From the NCBI GenBank assembly GCA_002451155.1, contig DKBG01000092.1, positions 1-6,343 of the forward strand: a stretch of 6,343 bases of DNA, in the 5' to 3' direction. Positions within the stretch are counted from its first letter, which is position 1. Each line of letters starts with the position of its first letter. The position numbers and the translations under genes were made by a program. This document shows, piece after piece, positions 1-5,753 of this stretch. Under the pieces are notes generated by a model. That model was not told where the DNA came from, searched no databases, and saw only the letters and a program-made list of their open reading frames with translations. Source of the stretch: Ignavibacteria bacterium UBA6906 (GTDB taxonomy: Bacteria > Bacteroidota > Ignavibacteria > UBA10030 > UBA6906).

Positions 1-494
1 CCGTGCCGCTTGACGATCTGGATCAGAGCGTTCCCCAGTCCGCCCGACGCGCCGTGGATCAACACATGATCTTCCCGGAAAAGCCTGACGAGAATTTCCG
101 CGGCATACCAGGCACTCACATATTGCACGCCGAGAGCCGTGGCCAGGGCGCCGTCGAAGTCATCCGGAATTGCCGCTACTGCATACTCCTTCGCCAGAGC
201 ACTGGCCGCGTACCCTCCAAACTCGGTCATTGCCACCACGCGGTCCCCGACCCTGAGACGCCTGACCCCGGAGCCTGCGAGGTCGATTCTGCCGACAACC
301 TCGTATCCGAGGACGACGGGCAGCGTGGGGAGATCGCGGTACAGACCCTGACGCGCGAGTACGTCCGCGAAATTGACGCCCGAATACTCAACGTGTATTC
401 GCACTTCCCCGGGCCCCGGCAGCGGATCGGGGATGTCACGAAACTCGAAGGCAGAGGTCGCTGCGCCCCTTCTGACAAGAACTGCTGCTTTCAT
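1..494 (-). CDS. Zinc-independent quinone oxidoreductase (MDR superfamily, VAT1-like), 3' part missing
   Basis: N-terminal 164 residues of a medium-chain dehydrogenase/reductase, probably a cytosolic NADPH-dependent quinone or enone reductase. I read it from the minus strand, starting at the ATG at 494-492 and running off the window at base 1. Visible are the GroES-like fold, with GVNFADVLARQGLY at residues 39-52 and LPVVLGYE at 58-65, the strand turn VGDRVVAM at 82-89, and the start of the Rossmann domain with the nucleotide-binding turn GASGGLG at 147-153. The catalytic-zinc cysteine of alcohol dehydrogenases is replaced by the NFAD sequence, as in quinone oxidoreductases. The NFAD-x-x-ARQGLY-x-x-LP-x-LPV pattern resembles the VAT1 branch. 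It starts 19 nt after the stop of the upstream response regulator, with a weak GGGA six bases before the ATG, so it is probably the last visible gene of that operon. Its true substrate cannot be read from the sequence. Confidence 0.9.
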   Translation of the reverse strand, partial: MKAAVLVRRGAATSAFEFRDIPDPLPGPGEVRIHVEYSGVNFADVLARQGLYRDLPTLPVVLGYEVVGRIDLAGSGVRRLRVGDRVVAMTEFGGYAASALAKEYAVAAIPDDFDGALATALGVQYVSAWYAAEILVRLFREDHVLIHGASGGLGNALIQIVKRH

Positions 495-513
495 CAGATA
501 TCCCGGATGCCAT

Positions 514-1230
514 TCACTTGTCGGGCACGCGTGTTCCCGTAAGAGCTTTTTGCTTCAGGAACTTGTAGCCGGACGTGTGAACGGTCATAATGTGGTCAGG
601 GTGTGTCGGATCCCGTTCAAGCTTTCTACGCAGAGACAGGATATAGTTGTCGACAGTCCTTGTCGTCGGGTAGCGTTCATAGCCCCAGACGCGGTTGAGG
701 AGATCTTCCCTGGTCACGACTTCTCCTTCGTGGGCGATAAGATCGTTCAATACCTCAAGCTCACGCGTCGACAGTTTCACCTGTTTTCTACCCTTCAGGA
801 CCTCCTGCTTGCGGAAATCCACGTACACATCCCCGAATGAATACTCCTCCACCTTTTTGGCGGACCCGGCGGGCGGACGCAGGAGCGCCTTGATCCGGGC
901 CACGAGGACCGAGCTGCTGAATGGCTTCGTCACGTAGTCATTGGCGCCGATCTCCAGGCCCACCACCTGATCGATCTCCTTCTTCTTGCTCGTCAGCATA
1001 AGTATTTTCGCGGGATTGCCCTCTTTCCGGAGATCACGGCACACATCCTCGCCGCTCCTGTCAGGAAGTTTCAGGTCAAGGATGATCAGGTCGATGTTTT
1101 CAGCCCGCGCGATCGCAAGACCTCCCGAGGCCGTCTGGGCCGTCAAGACCTGCATGTTCTCTGCGGATAGAATCTCCCGGACGCCGCGTGCCACCGAAGC
1201 ATCGTCTTCGATCACCAGGATCTTCTTCAT
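514..1230 (-). CDS. OmpR/PhoB-family response regulator (receiver + winged helix)
   Basis: DNA-binding response regulator of 238 aa, the usual length for the OmpR family. The receiver domain (about 2-118) has the acidic pair D9/D10, the phospho-acceptor D52 in LDLKLPD, the switch T80 and the conserved K102 in YVTKPF. After a short linker, the winged-helix domain (about 130-226) has LSTRELEVL at 153-161, REDLLNRVWG at 174-183 and the recognition-helix region TVDNYILSLRRKLE at 192-205, followed by the wing sequence TSGYKF. The ATG at 1230 overlaps the stop of the receiver-cyclase gene as ATGA, and GGGAA lies seven bases upstream, so translation is likely coupled. It probably receives phosphate from the kinase encoded two genes upstream and controls transcription, perhaps of this operon itself. 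The target genes are unknown. The basic C-terminal tail after the wing (about 226-238) has no recognised function. Confidence 0.96.
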   Translation of the reverse strand: MKKILVIEDDASVARGVREILSAENMQVLTAQTASGGLAIARAENIDLIILDLKLPDRSGEDVCRDLRKEGNPAKILMLTSKKKEIDQVVGLEIGANDYVTKPFSSSVLVARIKALLRPPAGSAKKVEEYSFGDVYVDFRKQEVLKGRKQVKLSTRELEVLNDLIAHEGEVVTREDLLNRVWGYERYPTTRTVDNYILSLRRKLERDPTHPDHIMTVHTSGYKFLKQKALTGTRVPDK

Positions 1231-2174
1231 GGCTGATTCCCGTGTGGTGTGGTAATGACGGCAAATATTTGAACAGGATCCTCAATGTTCTTCAGTTTCT
1301 TGGTTCCGCGGCTGGCGAGCCGGACGGTGAGTTTCCCCTTTGTCGCATCCCTCACTGCCCCCGATACCAGGATCCCGCCAGGGCGGGCAAGTTCCTGAAG
1401 TCGAGCTGCGATGTTCACAGCGTCCCCTTTGGGCACTCCTTCGAACCGTATGACGTCGCCCAGATGAATTCCGATGCGGACGGGAACCGCTGCTGGGGTC
1501 CTCGTCCCACTGCAAGAGCGGCGAAGAGCCGCCTGTGCCCTGACGGAGGTCTGAACCGCCGCAACCGCGCTTTCGAACGTCGCAAAAACGGCATCCCCCA
1601 CGATTTCGACAACCTTCCCGCGTCCCCGTTTTATTTCTCTCCGCAGAACACTCCGGCACAGCCGGAGCCCCCGGAGAGCGGCCGATTCGCTCCTGTGCAT
1701 CACGCGGGAGTATCCCTTCATGTCCGCAAACAGTATGGCAACCAGTTCACGTTCCTCCATGCCAGGGGCCGTTGCCCCGGCCCTGCGCGTAGGTCGGTCC
1801 GCCGAGCGGAGATGTGCCCGGACTCGGGCAATCAGTTCCCGCGCGTCGAACGGCTTCGTCACATAGTCATCGGCTCCCGCCTCCAGGCCGAGAATCTTGT
1901 CCGCTCCTTCACGCTGGGCGCTGACCATGATGATGCGCCCGGAGAGCCCCCCATCCCTGAGCTGCCTGCAGACCTCGAATCCGTTCAGGCCTGGCAGGCC
2001 CAGGTCAAGAAGAACGACATCCGGGTGCGTCCTGAGCGCTTTTGCGACAGCGGCAGGCCCGTCGGTCGAGATGGAGACATCGAGTCCTTCCGCCTCAAGG
2101 AGCGTCTTCATCCCCCGCACGATCGCTGCATCGTCATCGACGACCAGTATTGTTCTACGCTTCTGTCTCACCAC
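1227..2174 (-). CDS. Response regulator with class III nucleotide cyclase output domain
   Basis: A 315-aa receiver-cyclase fusion, probably cytosolic. The receiver (about 7-125) has D13/D14, phospho-acceptor D57 in LLDLGLPG, S85 at the switch position and K107 in YVTKPF. The cyclase homology domain (about 140-308) carries both metal aspartates, D151 in FADMKGYS and D194 in IVGDAVF, and the transition-state pair N254 and R258 in GDAVNIAAR. It ends with the family-typical KKLKNIEDPVQIFAV. It should therefore make a cyclic purine nucleotide under control of receiver phosphorylation. However, the two purine-selecting positions are E190 and V247, instead of the Lys and Asp usual in adenylyl cyclases, so the product is uncertain. 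Tandem GTG codons occur at 2174 and 2171. Either could be the start, both lie inside the end of the kinase gene, and there is no strong ribosome site. That fits translational coupling. The gene ends in a 4-nt overlap with the next response regulator. Confidence 0.93.
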   Translation of the reverse strand: MVRQKRRTILVVDDDAAIVRGMKTLLEAEGLDVSISTDGPAAVAKALRTHPDVVLLDLGLPGLNGFEVCRQLRDGGLSGRIIMVSAQREGADKILGLEAGADDYVTKPFDARELIARVRAHLRSADRPTRRAGATAPGMEERELVAILFADMKGYSRVMHRSESAALRGLRLCRSVLRREIKRGRGKVVEIVGDAVFATFESAVAAVQTSVRAQAALRRSCSGTRTPAAVPVRIGIHLGDVIRFEGVPKGDAVNIAARLQELARPGGILVSGAVRDATKGKLTVRLASRGTKKLKNIEDPVQIFAVITTPHGNQP

Positions 2175-4623
2175 CGGTTCTCAAGGGGAATATCAGGGTA
2201 AATGTGCTTCCGACACCCACCGTGCTGACAACGTCGATGGAGCCGCCATGCGCGTCCATAATGTGCTTCACGAGCGGAAGGCCCAGCCCCAGACCGGGCG
2301 CTCTCTCCTGCTGGGCGGGATCCCGAAAATATCTGTCAAATATCTTTGGTACCACATCCGGCGGCATTCCGAACCCCCGGTCCTGAATCGCAAGCCTCAC
2401 CGTCCCTTTCCTCCTGCTGAGACGGACGTGCACTGATTTAGGTGGATGGGAGTATTTCACGGCGTTCGTTACGACATTCATAAACGCCTGTTTCACCGCG
2501 TCCTGGTCGATCCGGACCGGGAACCTGCGTCTCGCCCCGAGCCCGGAGGTAGAAACCTTCACTGCCTCCTTGGCGAAGAGATAACCCAGAAGCTTCAGCG
2601 CTTCCTCCACAACTTCGCCCAGATCCGCTTCATGAAAATGGTACACCATCACATCCTGGTCAACACGTGCGCTGGCAAGGATTGTTGTCACCAGCCGGTC
2701 AAGCCTGTCCACTTCCCCCTCGATCGTATCCAGCCACTCTCTGGCGTTTCGTTTTGACCGCGGCACACTTTTTCGAATGATCTCCGCCGCGAGACGGATG
2801 GGGGTCAGCGGATCACGCAGTTCATGAGAGGCGGTCCTGACCAGGACGGTTTTCATCTCGTTCAGTTCCCGCTGCCGCTGCGCCTCCGCCTGCTCCAGCG
2901 TAACCCGCTCCTGGAGGAGTATTCGCTCGACGTCAAGGCCTGCCTGGGTCGTCAGGTTCATCAGGAGGTCGACATCCTCACTTGAGAACCGGTGTCCCGA
3001 GCGCTTGTCCCCGAGTGCCAGAAATCCCAGAAGGCTCCGGTCCTGTGCGAGCATCGCGATGAGGACGCTGATTCTCCATCTCGAAAACACGTGCTCATCG
3101 GCAGGCTGATATTCAATCCCCGGCTCCAGGCGGGTACCCAGCGCAACCGGAATATCCATCCGCGCCTGAAGATGTTCCATATCGAATCTGACCCCTCGAC
3201 CCTCCATGACACCGAAATTCCTGTGGGCAATGACCTGGAGGCGCATTCCCTCCGGACGCATGAGGAAGAAGCCAACGCGCTCGACGGGAATCAGGTCGTC
3301 AATGTTGCCGACCAGCGATTCGGCGAGTTGTCCGATCGTGGCTGATCGCCTGAGGCTTTCCACCAGGCGCCGTTCTGAAAGGCGGAAATCATACTGTACT
3401 CGAAAAAAGCGAAGGTCCACAAATTTCTGAACCCGTTTTCTGACCGGCTCGAACGCAACCGCAACGATCATTGCGGCCAGCGCGGCAGATTCGAGGGTGT
3501 AACGTCCCACCAGATACGTGACACCACCGACACAGGAGAGATAGAGCAGAAACATGCTGGCCATCACGATCGTGTAGACTGATGTCCGATTGATGACCAC
3601 CTGCACGTCGAGGATATGATATTTCACGCAGGAGATTGCGAACGCGACCGGGATGATGATCAGGAAGATCAGCGTATATTCTTCAGGCACCGGGGACACC
3701 GGCACAAAAAATTCCGGTATAACTTCAAGAAGGAGGAACGGGGCAGGTCCCACCGTAAGAGCCCAGAGTATCCATTGAAGTTTCCTCTTCTCGGCGGTCG
3801 AATCTGTTTTGCGGTAGGCCCGGATAAAATTCACCAGTCCGATCGCCACGTAGGCCACAACCGAGAACCGGAAGATGTGGAAAAGGGAGCGGAATGTGTC
3901 ATACGCGTCGAGATCCGCCGTGGAGAGCGCACGGAAGTGCGCGGACGTCGTTAGGCCAACGATCAGCAGCGCCGGGAGGAACATGGCCGCAACCCTGACT
4001 CTCCCCGATCCCGGCCACCGGCGGGGAAAAATAGTTGTGAAGAAACAGAAGAGGACTGCTGTTCCCATATAGGAGAGAAAGTAGAGGGCGCGCGACAGGT
4101 GCGGCCAGGTCTCCCCTGGCGGAATTCTTCCCCACATAAACATGACTGCGAGTCCGAGGGACATGAGGGCCCAGTGAAGCGTCACGGCTGTAGGTTCCCG
4201 CGGCTTCACCGCAAGGACGAATATCCCGACTCCGCATGTCACCAGACCGACCAGAAGGACGATCACGACATACAGATACGAGAAATAGGGGATGAGTGTC
4301 ACCTGGGCCGGGACCTGCGTTCCTGCGCTGAGGCGGACCACCGGAACCGAATCACCCACGGCGCGGGCGTCCGCGAAGAACTCTGTGTCATACGGGGAGT
4401 GAACCATGAACCCGCAGAGCGCGGTGACGGTGTCGCCGGCGCTGACGGATCCCGTTGCGACCGCGTCGAGCACGCGCGTCACGACAAACGCCTCCCCCTC
4501 CGGGGAGAGAACGAACGGAACACGCGGTCGGTCGAGGAGATAGGGTACCTGGAGGAAGGAAGACGCGACCAGGCACACGTCAAGGAGAAGGAAGAGGAGA
4601 GCTCGCACACCGAGGGTCCGCAT
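2155..4623 (-). CDS. Polytopic membrane sensor histidine kinase with PDZ-like ectodomain and GAF domain
   Basis: An 822-aa inner-membrane sensor kinase. TM1 is at about 5-24. An extracytoplasmic segment at about 25-113 looks like a degenerate PDZ fold, with VSAGDTVTALCGFMV and later VGDSVPVVRL. About nine further hydrophobic segments lie between 115 and roughly 395. Then come a GAF-like domain (about 420-570), a short coiled linker rich in Glu, Gln and Arg, the H-box ASHELRDPLTPIR with H600, and the HATPase domain with N720 in VVTNAVKYS, DRGFGMP, the F-box IFDRYF, GLGLGLPLVKHI and GVGSTFTLIFPL. PDZ-like ectodomain plus many TMs recalls ComP-type kinases. I chose the ATG at 4623 because AAAGG lies eight bases upstream and a hydrophobic helix follows. 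A TTG 13 codons earlier (4662) lacks a ribosome site. The kinase presumably phosphorylates the two downstream response regulators. The signal is unknown. Asp604 replaces the usual Thr/Asn at H+4. Confidence 0.95.
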   Translation of the reverse strand: MRTLGVRALLFLLLDVCLVASSFLQVPYLLDRPRVPFVLSPEGEAFVVTRVLDAVATGSVSAGDTVTALCGFMVHSPYDTEFFADARAVGDSVPVVRLSAGTQVPAQVTLIPYFSYLYVVIVLLVGLVTCGVGIFVLAVKPREPTAVTLHWALMSLGLAVMFMWGRIPPGETWPHLSRALYFLSYMGTAVLFCFFTTIFPRRWPGSGRVRVAAMFLPALLIVGLTTSAHFRALSTADLDAYDTFRSLFHIFRFSVVAYVAIGLVNFIRAYRKTDSTAEKRKLQWILWALTVGPAPFLLLEVIPEFFVPVSPVPEEYTLIFLIIIPVAFAISCVKYHILDVQVVINRTSVYTIVMASMFLLYLSCVGGVTYLVGRYTLESAALAAMIVAVAFEPVRKRVQKFVDLRFFRVQYDFRLSERRLVESLRRSATIGQLAESLVGNIDDLIPVERVGFFLMRPEGMRLQVIAHRNFGVMEGRGVRFDMEHLQARMDIPVALGTRLEPGIEYQPADEHVFSRWRISVLIAMLAQDRSLLGFLALGDKRSGHRFSSEDVDLLMNLTTQAGLDVERILLQERVTLEQAEAQRQRELNEMKTVLVRTASHELRDPLTPIRLAAEIIRKSVPRSKRNAREWLDTIEGEVDRLDRLVTTILASARVDQDVMVYHFHEADLGEVVEEALKLLGYLFAKEAVKVSTSGLGARRRFPVRIDQDAVKQAFMNVVTNAVKYSHPPKSVHVRLSRRKGTVRLAIQDRGFGMPPDVVPKIFDRYFRDPAQQERAPGLGLGLPLVKHIMDAHGGSIDVVSTVGVGSTFTLIFPLRTGGETEA

Positions 4624-4631
4624 ACATCCGA

Positions 4632-4646
4632 CCTTTCGCTGGAAAG
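4632..4646 (-). promoter_or_regulatory. Kinase ribosome-binding site within a small dyad
   Basis: On the minus strand, AAAGG (4636-4632) lies eight bases before the ATG at 4623 and supports that start. The same bases form the right arm of a perfect 5-bp inverted repeat, CTTTC-cagc-GAAAG (4646-4633). In mRNA this could fold into a small hairpin covering most of the Shine-Dalgarno sequence. The repeat is seen directly; a regulatory effect is only inference, and a 5-bp stem may be chance. Confidence 0.45.
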
Positions 4647-4709
4647 CGCGCTTGGATGGCAAAGTACAAAAGCGGCTCGGGAAAAGAAAGAGCAGGACGA
4701 CTCTGGTCC

Positions 4710-4738
4710 TTGCAAATACCGCGCGGATTCAATAGATT
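4710..4738 (+). promoter_or_regulatory. Candidate sigma70-like promoter for the PorQ-like gene
   Basis: TTGCAA (4710-4715) and TAGATT (4733-4738) are separated by exactly 17 bp, each matching four of six bases of the sigma70 consensus. The ATG at 4785 is about 46 bases downstream of the -10 box. If the organism is a Bacteroidota member, its primary sigma factor prefers a different consensus (TAnnTTTG near -7), and I see no clear copy of that here. Treat this as a weak candidate. Confidence 0.25.
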
Positions 4739-4740
4739 GA
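4729..4740. repeat. Short inverted repeat over the candidate -10 region
   Basis: TCAAT-ag-ATTGA is a perfect dyad with 5-bp arms and a 2-bp spacer. It overlaps the candidate -10 box in the divergent region between the kinase operon and the PorQ-like gene, where a regulator could affect both directions. No binding protein can be assigned. Confidence 0.35.
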
Positions 4741-4746
4741 GTGAGA

Positions 4747-4759
4747 TTTCTATCAGAAA
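4747..4759. repeat. Short inverted repeat in the PorQ-like leader
   Basis: TTTCT-atc-AGAAA is a perfect dyad with 5-bp arms and a 3-bp spacer. It lies just downstream of the dyad at 4729-4740 and about 12 bases before the Shine-Dalgarno region of the PorQ-like gene. It could be an operator half or a small leader hairpin. At this length chance is also a fair explanation. Confidence 0.3.
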
Positions 4760-4770
4760 GGACGCCGTGC

Positions 4771-4779
4771 GGGGAAGGA
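4771..4779 (+). promoter_or_regulatory. Ribosome-binding site of the PorQ-like gene
   Basis: GGGGAAGGA ends five bases before the ATG at 4785. It decides the start, because the reading frame stays open upstream as far as 4455, inside the antisense of the kinase gene. The protein that follows this ATG begins with a signal peptide, which confirms the choice. Confidence 0.75.
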
Positions 4780-4784
4780 ATTCA

Positions 4785-5747
4785 ATGCTTCAGAGAAGAT
4801 GGAAGGATTGCGGCCTTGCCGTTGTTGCGGCCTCGTTGCTTCTGGTCTGTCCGGCGCAGGGCCAGACTCCGAGCAGCACCGTCTACAATTTCTTGCGGAG
4901 CGACGTGGGCGCACGCGCAGCAGCGATGGCTGGCAGCTTCGTAACAGCCACCAACGATCCTGACGGCCTCTTCTACAACGTCGCAAGCCTGTCAACCCTC
5001 GACGCCCCCCGCGGGACCGCGGGCTTCTTCAAGCACCTCCTCGATATCAATTCCGGATACCTCTCCTACAGCCAAAAAGCAGAAGGGATAGGGTCTGTTG
5101 GGGCAGGCGTGCTCTATACCAATTACGGTTCGTTCACCGAAACCGACGAGGCAGGGAATGAACTCGGCACATTTTCCGCCGGTGATCTGGCGGTCCTCCT
5201 CGGATACTCCAACCAGATCGAGGAGAACCTTTACTACGGAGCGGGGATAAAAGTCATCTATTCCACCATTGCTGGCGAAGCGTCCACCGGCGCGGCGGTC
5301 GACGGAGGCATCCTCTATCTCATTCCTGATGACAGAATCGCTCTCGGCGTCAGCATCCGGAACCTGGGCGTTCAAATCAGCTCGTACGCGGGGAGACGGG
5401 AGAATCTCCCGGTTGACCTCACAATCGGAGGATCTGTCGTTCCACGCGGCCTCCCCCTCCTCCTCTGCCTCAACTTTCACCGGCTCACGGACGATGCCTC
5501 CTCCTTCGGAGCGCGGTTCGCAGCGTTCACCGTCGGCGGCGAATTCACAATCAGCAAGGCGGTGCTGCTTCGGTTTGGATATGATAACAACAGCCGGAAG
5601 GACCTGAAGATCGGGGAATCAGCAGGACTGGCCGGATTTTCCGCCGGCCTCGGCATTCTCTACCAGCAGTTCAAGCTTGACTACGGACTCTCCTCGCTCG
5701 GAAGTATCGGGGCACTCCACCGCATCTCGATCGGAAGTGCGTTCTGA
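4785..5747 (+). CDS. PorQ/PorV-family outer-membrane beta-barrel protein
   Basis: A 320-aa exported protein. Residues 1-26 form a signal peptide (RRWK basic start, hydrophobic core LAVVAASLLLV, end PAQG), predicted to be cut before Q27. The mature part opens with TVYNFLRSDVGARAAAMAG and then NDPDGLFYNVASLS, the N-terminal signature of the PorV/PorQ family. Further on, LYTNYGSFTETDEAGNELG followed by TFSAGDLAV closely fits PorQ-type proteins. The rest is alternating beta-strand sequence ending in Phe (RISIGSAF), as expected for an outer-membrane barrel. PorQ is associated with the type IX secretion system, where it has been linked to handling of C-terminal sorting-domain cargo at the cell surface, but no other secretion component is visible here. 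A general PorV/PorQ-family barrel with another role remains possible. It is transcribed away from the kinase operon and ends 6 nt before the convergent ZIP gene. Confidence 0.85.
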   Translation: MLQRRWKDCGLAVVAASLLLVCPAQGQTPSSTVYNFLRSDVGARAAAMAGSFVTATNDPDGLFYNVASLSTLDAPRGTAGFFKHLLDINSGYLSYSQKAEGIGSVGAGVLYTNYGSFTETDEAGNELGTFSAGDLAVLLGYSNQIEENLYYGAGIKVIYSTIAGEASTGAAVDGGILYLIPDDRIALGVSIRNLGVQISSYAGRRENLPVDLTIGGSVVPRGLPLLLCLNFHRLTDDASSFGARFAAFTVGGEFTISKAVLLRFGYDNNSRKDLKIGESAGLAGFSAGLGILYQQFKLDYGLSSLGSIGALHRISIGSAF

Positions 5748-5753
5748 ACCATA

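Noticed and set aside
3..542. Plus-strand open frame of 179 codons at the left edge
   Set aside because: Opposite the quinone oxidoreductase and the regulator 3' end, both of which have clear family motifs; no domain seen in this frame.
1227..2174. Reading the receiver-cyclase as a diguanylate cyclase
   Set aside because: There is no GGDEF-type motif; FADMKGYS, GDAVF and GDAVNIAAR are class III cyclase signatures.
1188..2201. Long plus-strand open frame of 337 codons opposite the receiver-cyclase gene
   Set aside because: It is antisense to a gene with full receiver and cyclase motifs, is rich in Pro/Arg/His with no recognisable domain, and reflects codon bias in GC-rich DNA.
4624..4662. 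Kinase start at an upstream TTG (13 extra residues)
   Set aside because: TTG without a ribosome site; the ATG at 4623 has AAAGG at good spacing and directly precedes the first membrane helix.
4099..4740. Plus-strand open frame of 213 codons opposite the 5' part of the kinase gene
   Set aside because: Highly charged, no domain, no signal peptide; it is the complement of membrane-segment codons of the kinase.
4455..4784. N-terminal extension of the PorQ-like gene to an upstream ATG
   Set aside because: It would overlap the kinase gene, lies before the strong ribosome site at 4771-4779, and would bury the signal peptide inside the protein.
5748..5753. Intrinsic terminator between the convergent genes
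   Set aside because: The gap is too short, and I found no GC-rich stem with a T-run around the junction.
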